Below, piece by piece: positions 13,131 through 25,501 of a stretch of 64,000 bases of DNA (positions are counted from its first letter, which is position 1; each line of letters starts with the position of its first letter). The DNA is from Luidia sarsii (lineage: Eukaryota; Echinodermata; Asteroidea; Paxillosida; Luidiidae): assembly GCA_949987565.1 (NCBI GenBank), contig OX465102.1, positions 10,174,212 to 10,238,211 on the forward strand. The letters run 5' to 3'. The notes beneath the pieces are model-generated. The model made no database searches. It saw only the letters and a list, made by a program, of their open reading frames with translations, and was not told the origin of the DNA. The position numbers and the translations under genes were made by a program.

Positions 13131-13357
13131 AAGAATTTCAAAATTCAACAGGTTTTTCTTCCTGTTTGTTGAAGGCCACATTTGTAATGTATTTATTATG
13201 AGAACAATTCTTCACACATTTTCACTCACACCATCAAGTCACAGAGCAGGCGATACAGTAAGTTGTCGACGGTCGACCCTAATTTGGGTGCAGATAGGGA
13301 ATGAGAGTCAGAGGGCTGTTGCTATTAATTTTCCGCTTATCCTCTGTTCTGTATCAG

Positions 13358-13720
13358 ATGGGGATGTCATGTTGAAGTACAGCTCCGTGTCCATATACGA
13401 GGGAATAGTCCACGTGTACAGAAAGGGCAGATGGGGGGGCATCTGCAGCACGACCTTTAATATAGACGCTGCCAATACTGTGTGTAGACAATTGGGCTAT
13501 GCTATGGCCACCAGGGCAGAGAATGCCGACGACGCCTTTCCCGATCATCCCAACGAGGTGGTGGTCATTGATCGTCTCTACTGCAGCGGCAATGAAAAAT
13601 CCCTGATGACTGATTGCACAATTTCTTGGTCAGACGAGAACAATGACGACCACTACGACAAAGTTCAGGATTATTGCTCTGATGAAGATGTTGCGGCAAT
13701 AGCATGCAGTCCAATAAAAG
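13358..13720 (+). CDS. SRCR receptor, exon 2: first SRCR domain
   Basis: This is a symmetrical phase 1-1 exon of 363 nt between acceptor TGTATCAG and donor AAAAG|GTAAG. It encodes residues 26-146, one whole SRCR domain. Key features are EGIVHVYRKGRWGGIC, VCRQLGYA, RLYCSG, LMTDC and AAIAC. Six cysteines are present, matching the usual group A set (C2, C3, C5-C8). An acid-rich loop (DENNDD) precedes the seventh canonical cysteine. Group A domains are typically split over two exons, whereas this one sits in a single exon. Confidence 0.88.
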
Positions 13721-14730
13721 GTAAGAATTATGATGAATTGATGCTCTCCAAACGAAACTTGCAGAAGCTTGTAGAAACCAGAACAGCGGCTGTCATGGCT
13801 CACTACGGCCCCGCAACCCATTACCCTAATACTATATGTCATCCCAAACATACCCCCACCCACCTCTAGTGAGGCTCTACCCAACCCCTTCCAAACCCAG
13901 TCCACTCCTATTCCAGGGTAACTGAACGTGTTTAAGGAGAAATGGGAAGACAGTGTGGTTGTGGAGTAGTTTCCAATATGTACTTTATGCGAATGGATGG
14001 TAAGTTGTCATCAAAATTTACATGTGTCTGCCATGCATGATTTGAATGTAGATAAACAACACATGTAGTCTGGAATACATGTACAATTTAAAAAAAGAAA
14101 CAATTAAAACATTTTTTGTTAATTGTCTTTCCTGATCAAAAAAGCAATAAATTTTATAAACTCTAATAAGAGGCTGTAGAGATTAATGTTATTATGTTCA
14201 AAAACAAATAAGAAGCACTGAAAAAAGATAAGTTTTTATCTGAATAAAATAGAATAACATCTGAATGCGGACAGCCGGTTAGGCTATTACTTTGGTATCA
14301 TGCCCAATTGCTTCTGTTTTTATGAAACAAAAATTCTTCAAAACTTTAAATCTTCTTTAAAACTGTAAAAATATTCCATATCCACATAAAAAAATCCTAA
14401 TTACACAAGCAAACTGATCATTTATAAACAAAACACTGGAATTCAACAAGAAGTACACAAGGACAAATGCCAGTAGATTGTCACTGGAGAAGTAGAATTT
14501 CAAATGGGACACATTTTCAAATGCATGCTGACACAGCAGTTAAGTGATCAGAGGTTTGATAAAAAGGTATGTGGTGCTTGGGTGAGGAGTAGGGGCAAAA
14601 GGAATAGCTCATCCAAATGTAGAATACTCGGTATCATATAAAAAGATATTAAAACAAATAATAACAGTTCTGGGATGCAAGTTTGGACAGCAAGCCCTCA
14701 ACTTGCTGCAAACATTCCCAATAGTGCAAT

Positions 14731-15184
14731 CTTTTTGTCTAGTTACTAGTCTTTTTGTCTAGTTACTAGTCTTTTTGTCTAGTTACTAGTCTTTTTGTCT
14801 AGTTACTAGTCTTTTTGTCTAGTTACTAGTCTTTTTGTCTAGTTACTAGTCTTTTTGTCTAGTTACTAGTCTTTTTGTCTAGTTACTAGTCTTTTGGTCA
14901 AGTTGCTAGTCTTTTTGTCTAGTTACTAGTCATTTTGTCTAGTTACTAGTCTTTTTGTCTAGTTACTAGTCTTTTTGTCAAGTTGCTAGTCTTTTTGTCT
15001 AGTTACTAGTCATTTTGTCTAGTTACTAGTCATTTTGTCTAGTTACTAGTCTTGTTGTCTAGTTACTATTCTTGTTGTCTAGTTACTAGTCATTTTGTCT
15101 AGTTACTAGTCTTTTTGTCTAGTTACTAGTCTTGTTGTCTAGTTACTAGTCTTTTTGTCTAGTTACTAGTCTTTTTGTCAAGTT
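14731..15184 (+). repeat. 20-bp minisatellite, about 22.5 units, in SRCR intron 2
   Basis: The unit CTTTTTGTCTAGTTACTAGT is repeated head to tail with few substitutions. The left part is nearly perfect; the right part carries variants such as CATTTTGTCT, CTTGTTGTCT and CTTTTGGTCA. It ends about 77 bp before the exon 3 acceptor. There are no spacers, so it is not a CRISPR array. Confidence 0.97.
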
Positions 15185-15261
15185 TGTTTTGGGTTATGTG
15201 CTTGTGTTTCCTAATAGCCTGAGAAATAATCTATGAAATGAAATCTTTTTTCATTCTACAG

Positions 15262-15389
15262 ATTATGCAGTTCGCCTTAAGGGTGGAGCCAGTTGGTACG
15301 AGGGGCGTGTGGAGGTTTATCATGAAAGCGGTGGCCACAACCACTGGGGTACGATATGTAATGACTACTGGAGCAACACAGATGCAAGG
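15262..15389 (+). CDS. SRCR receptor, exon 3: first half of second SRCR domain
   Basis: Acceptor TTCATTCTACAG and donor CAAGG|GTGAGT bound 128 nt, entering in phase 1 and leaving in phase 0. Together with the preceding G the exon begins Asp-Tyr-Ala-Val and encodes residues 147-189: VRLKGGASWYEGRVEVYH, then HWGTICNDYW. This is the canonical N-terminal half of an SRCR domain (VRLxGG...GRVEVxxxxxWGTICxDxW). Confidence 0.9.
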
Positions 15390-15451
15390 GTGAGTTGGAC
15401 CTTGACAACTAGCCTCCTTGGTCGGACATAAATAATTCCCCAATTTCTAAT

Positions 15452-15690
15452 TGGCAAAGAAAACTTGGACTGGACCAGGATTAACGTACCAGTAATCTTC
15501 TATCTGAGCTATCCGGCCCTCAGATGGTGGCCTCACCTAATAGCCAACTTTGCCAGGGTGGGGGCACCAGTCAGAAGCAATTCTGGAACGTTAATCCAGA
15601 GGTCTCAGGTTCAAGTCCCAGTCCAGTCAAAGTTTTCTTTGCCAATTTTTCAATTTGTTCAAAATTTCCTACTCAGTTTTTCCTTTGTTT
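15452..15690. mobile_element. SINE family B copies in head-to-head arrangement
   Basis: The left part (about 15452-15545) is an inverted copy beginning ATTGGCAAAGAAAACTTGGA. The right part (about 15560-15690) is a direct copy with TCTCAGGTTCAAGTCCCAGT and tail AAAGTTTTCTTTGCCAATTT. It lies in SRCR intron 3. Confidence 0.65.
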
Positions 15691-15699
15691 GTTTGACTT

Positions 15700-16010
15700 A
15701 AAATGAAAAGGCTGCATCCAATTCGCGCAATTCCCGAGCTGCCGTAACCAGGTTTACAATGGGTTGTTTGCATCTGAATGAAAGCGGGGTGGTGATCCTT
15801 GGTGATATACGGCAGTTAATGGTTGAATTGCTTCTGACTGGCGCCTCCAAGCCGGCAAAGACTAGTTGACTATTAGGGAAGGCCACCATCTAAGGGCTGC
15901 ATACGTCAGATGGAAGAGCATTGGTACGTTAATCCAGAGGTATTGGGTTAAAATCCCAGTCCAGTCAAAGCTTTCTTTGCCATTTTGTCAATTTGTTTAA
16001 AAGTTCCTTT
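15700..16010. mobile_element. Composite repeat: conserved module plus SINE family B
   Basis: Bases 15700-15845 are related, inverted, to 37235-37330 (shared core AACCATTAACTGCCGTA and CTTTCATTCAGAT). Bases 15857-16010 are a family B SINE (CATCTAAGGGCTGCATACGT, then CCAGTCCAGTCAAAGCTTTC). Confidence 0.55.
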
Positions 16011-16837
16011 GTTTGTATGTCTCAAAATTAAACATGTGAGAATACATTTTTGTCCATGAATATAAATGTAAGGGGTTTAAAAGTATACAGAAATCAAAAT
16101 TAACCTGGGGTTAAATAAACCGGTATTGTTATAAAACCCAACGTGTCTATCCTTTTTTTGACCAAAAATGTTTAATTTAGCAAAACAACGCTATAATTAT
16201 TTGGGTCCGAAAATTGTGCACCCCACTTTGGAAACAAACGTACTATGTCGCATACAGAATGTGTTGTCAGCCTTGAGGTCGAGAACTTCGCACTGGCCCT
16301 GCATTATCTCTATTGTCTATCAGCCGTAAACAGCACACTGTCACATGCGCAGTAGTGCGCTTTATCGTCTCAGCATTTCAATCGCGGTGTTCGGCTGTTA
16401 TTGGTCTGTATGTGACGGTACATGCTCACAGGGGGAATTTTTTGTTGCGGGGCGAATATTAACTTTTTTCAACATTTTAGGGCAAAATTAGGCACTAACA
16501 ATTTTTTTTAAATCAATCCTGTATTGATTACATTGTGAACATTACCTAAGAAGAGTTTTTAGCTCTTTTTCAAATCCTATTTCCGTATACCGGTAGCTTT
16601 AATAGGGAACAGTTACTCTTTGGTTTCCTTGCTTGCTTAACTTTCTGCACAGTTTCCCTACATTGGGCCAACTTCTTTGCAGATTGGTAGTGATTTTTTT
16701 TAAACAAGTTTAACAAGAGTATAATGGCAAACTGGCCTTCATTGACACATTATAAAAAGACAATGACTGTAAATGCAGCATTGTTTCGCAGGTTCCCCAT
16801 CTGAGACCAATTTCATCAGTATTGTTTCTCCTGCTAG

Positions 16838-17054
16838 GTGATATGTCGTCAACTGAAGTATGGAAATCCTGAGAAAGGCCGGGAAAAAGACGGAGATTTG
16901 TACAAGCCTGGGTCAGCCGGGATGCAAGTTCTTCTGGATAATGTATATTGTTCCGGGTCAGAGGAAACCCTTGCTGGCTGCACATCAAACGGCTGGCACA
17001 ATGAAAACTGCCTCTTAAACACAGAACTCGCTGGGGTATTCTGTGAACCAGCAG
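16838..17054 (+). CDS. SRCR receptor, exon 4: second half of second SRCR domain
   Basis: Acceptor TTCTCCTGCTAG, donor AGCAG|GTACAT, 217 nt, phase 0 in and phase 1 out, residues 190-261. It completes the domain with VICRQLKYG, LLDNVYCSGSEETLAGC, NENC and AGVFCEP. With exon 3 the domain has six cysteines (group A pattern). The split after the first third is the exon layout usual for group A. Confidence 0.9.
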
Positions 17055-17587
17055 GTACATGACACGTTGACAATCAATGTGGATTTACCGAATCATGGAA
17101 ACAACATGAAGTATTCATGCTCCTAGTCTGTTGACTGCTGCTGACCAAGAGTACAGGACGTGACTTAAATGAGTGTATAAAGTTACAAAGGCTTCAATGA
17201 TAAAAATCCATGTTGAAGTAATTGGTCGATGTTTTCGTAGTCATCTCCCAAAACAAAATGCAGTATAATGGGAAGCTCACGTGGCACACCACTCCCTATT
17301 CTTATTTCTTATTTCTCTTATTTCTTATTTCTCTCTGCCTTTGAGAAAGGTCCTGCTAGGATCGAAACGTCAGGCCCACTAAATTTTAATATTCTTATTT
17401 CTCTGCACAAAACAGTCTGTAATACCAATCAAGACCACGGACACAACATTATAACTTTGCAAAGGATCAACTTGAAGTCTCAATCTCTCACTGTGATATC
17501 TGATTGATGTTAGCTATGTAGTTACTGCAGCCATTGTACTCCATTTTATTCAATTGATTGTTGTACGAGAATCAAAATATCAAAATT

Positions 17588-17745
17588 GCCACCCCGGCAA
17601 AGACATGTTGAGTTTTCAAGGCCACCATGTAATGGCTGGATAGCTCAGATGGAAGAACACTGGATAGTTAGTTAGTCCAGAGGTCTCGGCTTCAAGTCCT
17701 AATCCAGTCAAAGCTTTCTTTGCCAATTTGTCAGATTGTACGAGG
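17588..17745 (+). mobile_element. SINE family B copy in SRCR intron 4
   Basis: TAATGGCTGGATAGCTCAGA (A-box-like), TCTCGGCTTCAAGTCCTAAT (B-box-like) and the tail AAAGCTTTCTTTGCCAATTT are all present. It ends about 50 bp before the last coding exon. Confidence 0.7.
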
Positions 17746-17797
17746 GCTACAGTTGACTGTGGGTAATGATGGTGTCTCATTTACATTTCTTCCTCAG

Positions 17798-18210
17798 GTC
17801 AGACTGGCAATCTGACCACAGGAGCCATAGCGGGCATTATCCTTGGCAGCATTCTGGGCGTGATCGTTCTGGTGTCTGTGGTCGCCGTGTGCTACAGTCA
17901 GAGTCGCAGCAAGAAGCAGGGCCGCAGGGCAACCGCCATCCAAGCAACGGAGACCAGCAGTGGCGGGGTGACCTACTTCAGCTCCAGCGGCACCAACGCC
18001 GGTGCTGCTGTGGCCTTTGTCAACCCGCCCGCACAGGGCCAGCCGCAGCAGCCCATGCAGTACATCATGCCCGCCAACGCACCCACATCCTTCATGCCAC
18101 CCTCGCTGCCCCCACCGTTGTATACACCCACAGACAGTGGGGCTGTTGGTGGCACGGCCATTGGGGGGGCATTTGACCAAGACGCGGGCCCAATCGAGAA
18201 GAAGCACTGA
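17798..18210 (+). CDS. SRCR receptor, exon 5: transmembrane helix and cytoplasmic tail
   Basis: Acceptor TTTCTTCCTCAG; 413 nt to stop TGA at 18208-18210; residues 262-398. A short stalk (QTGNLTT) leads to one hydrophobic helix (about residues 270-293, IAGIILGSILGVIVLVSVV) followed by a basic stop-transfer segment (SRSKKQGRR). The 105-residue tail is rich in Gly, Ala, Pro and Gln and contains PPLY at 367-370. That matches the PPxY motif bound by WW domains of NEDD4-type ubiquitin ligases, a plausible route for turnover (inference). No ITAM or TIR-like motif is visible. Confidence 0.85.
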
Positions 18211-18540
18211 TGATGAGCTGTATTTTTACACTTCAGATGGGCACCTGGAATTCAGGGCACTTGTGTCACTGAATGGCTGGGGGAGGGATGAGGGTGCTCT
18301 ACTAAACCCTATACTAACACTAATGCCTTACCCAACATGGCAATGGTGAATGGCATACAAATAGCATGTTGTTGTAATGTACATGTACATGCCATTCAAC
18401 AACAACACCACCACCACCACCAACACCACCACAACCATCACCACCACCACCACTAAAACTACTAACTACATTTACTATGACAATTACTAGTACTATTTCT
18501 GCTACTGCTTCAACTACATTCAAATTCAGCAAATAAAACA
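18211..18540 (+). terminator. 3' UTR of SRCR gene with (CAC)n tract and polyadenylation signal
   Basis: A CAA/CAC microsatellite lies at about 18399-18454, and AATAAA at 18532-18537 is the first canonical polyadenylation signal after the stop. The UTR may extend further, because other signals occur downstream (for example near 21200). Confidence 0.5.
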
Positions 18541-21500
18541 AAACAGAAATCCACAAACATAGCCTTGAATTTTCTGGGGAGTTTTTTTTTTCACCAGGAT
18601 GAAAGAGTGAAGCAGTTTCATGTGCCAATTGTACTCTATTTTTTAACTTTACGAAGGGCCAAACAAATTTAAAAAATGCAAAATAAGCAATTTCATCAGG
18701 AGTGTGCAGTTTCTAAACTCTCAAAGAAGGAAAAGCCCTCCTCCAGAATGGAAAATTGCACATTCAAAAATATGATCGATTTTGTAGAGAAGATATCAAC
18801 TTCACAAAAACTCCTGTTGTCACTCAAGAAATAGTGTCTCAACTTCCATGATTTCTTAGCACAGATATACTGCTATACTTTCAATAGCTACCAGCAAAAG
18901 AAAAGTACACATAAAATTAGGCCAGGTATTTTTGATGTTCACTGTACTTGTAATCAAGAGCAATTGCTGTACACTTCTATTTTGTTTTGAGACTTTGTCG
19001 TAGGTATTATGTTTTTACTGCAGAGTTTCTCACTTTATGTTCTTGTAAAACAAGATGTTGCTTGTTGAATTTTATTTAGCTGTCGACATGTACAATATAA
19101 TTTCAGTTTAATTCCGTGAAGGCTTACCCAACACGATCTATGAGGCCAATCGTTTTTTGTTTGTTTTTTCAAAATGGCTAACCATGATCTAAAACAACCG
19201 GCCAAGACGCCAAAATGGCTGCCAGTTTTTTCTTTTTGTTTTAAATCAAAAAGTTATCACTTACGAATAGCCAATTTGCACGGTGATGACTGAGTATGTA
19301 AAAACTACGCCTTTTAGAAAAAAAAAATTCCTGGAAAAAAAACATGAATTTTTCACTTTTTGGGCGTTTAAAAAAAAAGGAAGCAGGCATGGACGCTAAA
19401 TATGTTTGGTTTTTTTTACTTCACCTAATGTGCACTGTATGCTCAGAGCATTTCTTTATTCCTTGATGAAGAAAATATCATTCAAACTTGTGACTCCTGT
19501 TTTGCTATGCAAAGCACTAGAAATAGGCAGACAGTACTAATTATATGTTGTATAGGGTGAACTTGTTTTGAATTACATACTCCTTGACATAAAAATCCAA
19601 TTAGATCTATGATTTAAGTTTAGATGTTTGACTATGTGCTCCCATCCTTATGTTGTAGCACATATCACAGGGCTTAAATTTCAGGGGAAAAAATACTAGA
19701 CTAACAGGTCTACTAACTGAAGATTCTTACTGGACCTGAATTATTTTTACAAGACCTGTGCCATAAATAAGAACAAAAACAAATAGGCACGCAAGGAATA
19801 CCATGAGAAAATGCTGTTTACTTGTATAGGTCAAAGTCAAAGTTGTATTTGAGTGCCATTTTTGTCATGGTGCAAGAAAAAACAGTAGACAGCCGGTCCA
19901 GCGCACTGAGTACAGTCACACTCGGCACTACACCGATGCTGAAATCACTAGACTCGGTCCACGGTCTAGTGGATATTTCGAGCCCCGATATCATAATATC
20001 ATATGATAGCCTGTTATTTATTAAAGCCTGTTATCAGATAACAGTCAAATATATTTTACCATTATATTTAGGCCTACTGGCATATTTGATAGCACCTTAT
20101 ATTAGATTTAAAGGCCCTATACAACATTGGTATTTGGTAAAGGTCAAAAGATTGCCACAGTTTGTGTGTTAAACCATCAAACATTCCCCCAAAAAAAACC
20201 TGCGAAGGTTTTAGCTCAAATGGAAATCTGAGAAAGTAGGAAAAAAAAAAAAGGCACGGTTTTCGCACCGTTCTGTGGTGTAAGAAATAGTTTGTTACTC
20301 ACGAGTAATGAACTATTTGTCAATGTTTGAGTGAAGATTTCTGTAAGAGTACAGCATCCCAGACCATAAGATTTCAACATGAGGATTCTATCATGACATT
20401 CTACAAAATTAGAAAGAAATTTGTTTCCCGATCTTCCCAATGTTGTATTGGGCATTTAAGAGCCTTTTGTAATGAAAATGTGCTGCATGGCCTTAGTGTT
20501 ATTGTGCTATTGGTATTGTTATGCTTTCAGTTGGAGTGATGTCATTCTGGCACCTGATTGGTCAGTTTGGACATTCCATGTTACTCTCTGGATTGAAAGA
20601 TTACTTTGGGCGTGAAAGATCAAGTCCATAAAATATCTTACAGCTAAACTTATAATTGCTTGGACGCATCGCTTGAATATGTTGTCGACAATAATTTCAT
20701 GCAATTGAATCAGATTACAATTTTATCTCAATCATGTAAATACTTTTTAGAAATTGGACATTATTATTACCACTCTGTAGACTCCATGATGATATGTTTC
20801 ACTCTAGTTGCATGGAGTAAGCAAGTCAAAATCAGCAGCACCGACCAATAGAATTGCTATTGTTTTTCCCAAATTATACCATGTTCGCTTTTGCCAGTTT
20901 GGCTTTTAAATTTTACACCATCATAATCATTGTCTCAATTCTTACTTAGCTTTTATCCATTTCTGAGAAGCACTATTTATTGCTTGAATATTGTGCTGTG
21001 CTTAACTATATACTATATAAAAATAATAGAAGAAAAAGCAGTCTTGAGTTTGAAATTCTTATAAGTAGTACTACTACTAGGATTTTTTAATTGTATGCTT
21101 TCATTGGTTGCATCATGTATTTTTACTTTTTTTTAACTTTCAAATTCTCATCCACTAACTGCTGTATTTAATGACAACGTTACAAATTTTGGTGCAAATT
21201 TATAAATAAAATAAATAAACAAGTCTACAGCTTTAACAACACAAACCATTGATCCATTTGATTTAAAAACAGAAATCGAACTTAGGCCTAATTAATGAAA
21301 TGGGCAAGATTTTAGTTTAATTTTTTTCCTAAGTAAAACTGGTAAAAGTCAAAGCGGGGGAAAAACTAGTCAAAGTACCCTACAACTACAAATCGCCCTT
21401 TTTGAAATTTTGGAGGTGTCGGGCGACTGCCCCAGTAAATTAAGAATTATAAAAATTAATTAAATTTGTACAGAGCAACGTACTGAAAGTCGTCGGTTGA

Positions 21501-22542
21501 CACTACACTAAAATCATGACTTTTGGAAAAACTGCAAGTCATTTTTTTTGTCAAGTGGTTGTGCCAGAGCATGGATATATGTCTGCATCATAAATTACAC
21601 AATTGTTGGTCTAAATAGGGTTAAGGATTTTTTCCCAGCCATTTAAGGTGAAGGTTTTAAACCAAAATATTCCCTAATACTAATAGTATTAATAGTAATA
21701 CTAAGAAGGGTCCTAGTAACTCAGACTAGGGAAAAACACCACTGTGACCGCCGGCAATGATTTATAGTAATCATTTTTATTGATAAATTTGTTCGTCCTT
21801 TACCCCTAGTCTTCCGTGATTTTACGCTAGGACCGTGTTGAAGTGACACTTCATGCCTTGGAAGTATAAACTCTTACCGCAATTGCTCGGGTAAATTCTC
21901 TCGGAGCTATCAGTATCAGGCAAGCAGCCGAAGATTTTGATCCAAAAAATGAGGGAAGGAGATTGTGCTGTGCGACGTAGATAGACTGCCTCCCAGATGT
22001 ATCGTCTGCAACGTCGCTGTATCGTCTACACGCGATCCTCGTGTCACATGGGCTAATAACAACAACAAAAGGCAATCGAATTCTTCACAAAAGAAAGAAC
22101 AACAAATCCACCGTACAATTCCTTCACTATTTTCGCATAAAGAATTGTTTACCATCTGTATGGAAAAGGAATTTTGTGCTCCCTAAAAATTCCAATAAAA
22201 ATGGACACATTTTTGCAAGTTGCGGTCTGGCTTCTGATTGGGTGTATAAATCACTTGCGTGACAGAGGGTCACAACTTTTAAACTCATCCGCCTTGCCTC
22301 TGATAGTTTTTTTCCCTATAGGTGAAAGATGTTCATATCTAAATTTCCTCTTTAATTATAAAAAATATGACTCATTTGATGGTATCTATCATACATACCT
22401 CATGCGTAGATACTTTATGATTGGTTTTCCTAATTTTATTTGCTCACCGCGAACTACTTTCTTGCGATGGAAGAATACACACCTGCGACAGGTAAAAAGT
22501 GAATGGGTCCTACAAGCATTCACTGCTCAATAAACGTTATGG

Positions 22543-22768
22543 TCTTTTCCAAAACCCGGCTTGGGCTTAGGCTCCGGTTTTCTCTTTCTTTCTTTCGTTA
22601 GTCCATTTTAAAGTACAAGGCATGAAATGAGGTTAAATGTTACACTGCATTTAAATGAAAGAACCAAAAGCTGCAAACTCAACAAAGAACTCCAACATGT
22701 GTTTTCAGCTTTTGGATAACACAGACGAAGCCGGAGCCGAAGCCTAAGCCGGGTTTCGGAAAAGGGCC
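22543..22768. mobile_element. MITE with TIR TTTTCCAAAACCCGGCTT
   Basis: The left end CTTTTCCAAAACCCGGCTTG is matched by the inverted right end AAGCCGGGTTTCGGAAAAGG; the TIRs are about 38 bp and the whole element about 226 bp. A related end occurs at 33861-33895 (CTTTTCCAAAACCTGGCTTA). No coding capacity. Confidence 0.7.
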
Positions 22769-23530
22769 ATGAACTCGCTAAAACAAACCTCAAAATAGCC
22801 TAAAATTTCAGAAGATCAGCAGGACAGCCCACCACAAAGAGCCTGCACCTGGACGAAAGCTTTGCTTTATGATGAAGCCAGTTGCCAACGGAATCCCAAC
22901 TTCATTTTTTGGGGTGAAAATTAAGTTGGCAGTAAGACACTTTTGAATACAACTGCAAATTTGATAAGTCATCTTTGTTAAGAGGATTGATAAGAGCGAT
23001 TCTAAAACGATTCTAAAATCGGCAGTTCTTTTAGTTCTCCTGAAGATTTTTGTTTTAATACCCCCCCCAAAAAATGAATAAAACAAAGGAACAAAAGAAA
23101 AAAAAGATGAGGATAAATTCTAAACATTCAATGATCCTTCCTTTTATTAACAGAAAAGAATTAACCCGAAATAAATAAGTATAGCATTAGTTACAGGTAG
23201 AAAAAGTATAGTTATATTACATTTATGAATTACTATTCAAATATCAATATCAGAACAAACATGAAAGACATTTTTGGTAGATTTTCCCATGCTTTTTTTT
23301 TTTTAGGGGTGAATGATATACAAGAATTACACCCAGTGTGAAACAAATTAGGTTGAGTTCTTTAAATTTCAGTTATCAACAAAATAAAAGTATCTGTCAT
23401 TTACAGATTAATATTTCTGTTCAAACACAATGTAGACCGAAATTGTCTTTTCCAGACTTATGTCTGATAAAAAAACACCCCAGAAATAAGTACCTGTGTT
23501 TTTCTTGACTGGCTTTACAAGCCAGTCAAG

Positions 23531-23848
23531 TCAACTCTTGCTTGACACAACTGTTCTCCAGGCATATGTTGGACCAGACAATATATGGATGTTATTCTTT
23601 GACCTCGACCAATGTTGTGTTATCCCTTTAATGTTACGTTTGACTTGGAACAAGATGTAAGTGGGAGCGAAGCAGGATGCTGGGAGGGAATTCCACAGCA
23701 AGGTGGTACCTGAGAAAAAAATGATGAGCATCCCCCGAGTATTTTCCTTGGGGATTAGCCAGTGTACAGGTGTGAATGCACAGAGAAACGTGTGGTGTGA
23801 CCAAAGGTATACTTGGGTGGAACAACCAGTGAGAGTCCATTGGAGCAC
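23531..23848 (-). pseudogene. Possible non-LTR reverse transcriptase C-terminal relic
   Basis: The minus-strand frame contains LLWNSLPASCFAPTYILFQV, which resembles the W-N-x-L-P...F segment near the end of many non-LTR retrotransposon reverse-transcriptase frames (recalled pattern). Nothing upstream of it is clearly recognisable. Short, degenerate and uncertain. Confidence 0.3.
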
Positions 23849-24509
23849 CTGGCAAGAATAATATCTGTCTGTAGAAGAGGCTCAATGAGGTAACACAGTG
23901 ATGGAGAGATAGACGCTTTAGAGATGAAGCTAGTTTGTGAATGGTAATGAGGAATCAACGGTTATCACGTAGTTACTTTTCAAGGACAGCAAGTCCTACA
24001 TATCTGGGATATTGACTTTTTTAAATGAAATAACATATTCTTATCAACAAGAAATTGTTTTGTTTTGGCGTATACTTTTAGGAGAGCGACCTGGGGTAGT
24101 TGTTTGAAATTTGTTACATGAAATTTGCTACATATACGTTTCCGGCAATCATTCAGGTCACTACCTTGACTTCCGCTTACGCAACAGGTATCACAATAAT
24201 ATCGAATATCGCGATATATTCCTGATGATATATCGAAACCAAAAATTCCGGATATCGAACAACCTTATGTGTAGTACAAACAGTGCAAACTGCTCATTCT
24301 CATTGACATGAATGACCAGAACGTAAACTACCGACTGATGTTTCAATTCTAGCACAGCCTTCCTCAAAGGCAGGAAGGGCAGTTACACAAAATGATATGC
24401 CAGTTTGTGACGAGTGTTAGTGCAATGCACCCAGATGGTAGCAGAGGCATTACAGAGGCGGGTCTGACGAGCCCAAAGCCCTCTCCCTACCTTGCATTGG
24501 CATGTAGGC

Positions 24510-25495
24510 AAGTTCATGGGAGATTACACTGTCTACTACTCATAGTATTCAACAACATAACATGGGAAGCCAAGGAGTTGTATGATGACCCTGTTAATTA
24601 ATTGTATTCAGCGATTGAATGTGGGCACAAAGGCATGTGTGATGACCCTATGTGGTATGTACCATTGTATTCAGCCACTGAGCTGGGTAGAAAAAGGGTT
24701 GTATGTGTACGATGACCCTGTCTGCCGACTGCATTCAGCGACTGAATGTAGCTGGACACAGGGCTGTACAATGACCGTTGGTACTCGGAGACCGAATGTG
24801 AGAATACAAAAGTTTAAAAATGTAACCCTAAAAACCCTAAAAACTGAAGGGCACCTGCATCCCTGCCTTGAATCTCGCAATCGCATCTCTGTAGGCAAGT
24901 TCATGGGGGATTACACTGTCTACTACTCATAGTATTCAACAACATAACATGGTAAGCCAAGGAGTTGTGTGATGACCCTGTTAAATAATTGTATTCAGCG
25001 ATTGAATGTGGGCACAAAGGCATGTGTGATGACCCTATGTTGTATGTACAATTGTATTCAGCCACTGAGCTGGGTAGACAAAGGGTTGTATGTGTACGAT
25101 GACCCTTTCTGCCGACTGCATTCAGCGACTGAATGTAGCTGGACACAGGGCTGTACAATGACCGTTGGTACTCGGAGACCGAATGTGAGAATACAAAAGT
25201 TTAAAAATGTAACCCTAAAAACCCTAAAAACTGAAGGGCACCTGCATCCCTGCCTTGAATCTCGCAATCGCATCTCTGTAGGCAAGTTCATGGGGGATTA
25301 CACTGTCTACTACTCATAGTATTCAACAACATAACATGGTAAGCCAAGGAGTTGTGTGATGACCCTGTTAATTAATTGTATTCAGCGATTGAATGTGGGC
25401 ACAAAGGCATGTGTGATGACCCTATGTTGTATGTACAATTGTATTCAGCCACTGAGCTGGGTAGACAAAGGGTTGTATGTGTACGATGACCCTGT
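24510..25495 (+). repeat. Tandem repeat, 387-bp period, about 2.5 copies
   Basis: Units start near 24510, 24895 and 25282 with GGCAAGTTCATGGG(G/A)GATTACAC; the third is cut at about 25495. Identity is very high. Within each unit the motif TTCAGCGA(C/T)TGAATG occurs repeatedly, so the unit is itself built from shorter repeats. The apparent 116-residue frames are by-products of the repeat. Confidence 0.93.
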
Positions 25496-25501
25496 TGACG
25501 T

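Larger units (their letters stand above)
18541..24509. other. Intergenic AT-rich stretch without recognised genes
   Basis: No exon with family resemblance or splice-consistent frame was found. It contains a MITE at 22543-22768 and a reverse-transcriptase-like relic near 23531-23848. The remaining frames are short and AT-driven. Confidence 0.5.

Noticed and set aside
14731..15184. CRISPR-like array
   Set aside because: Units are contiguous with no spacers, in a eukaryotic intron; this is a minisatellite.
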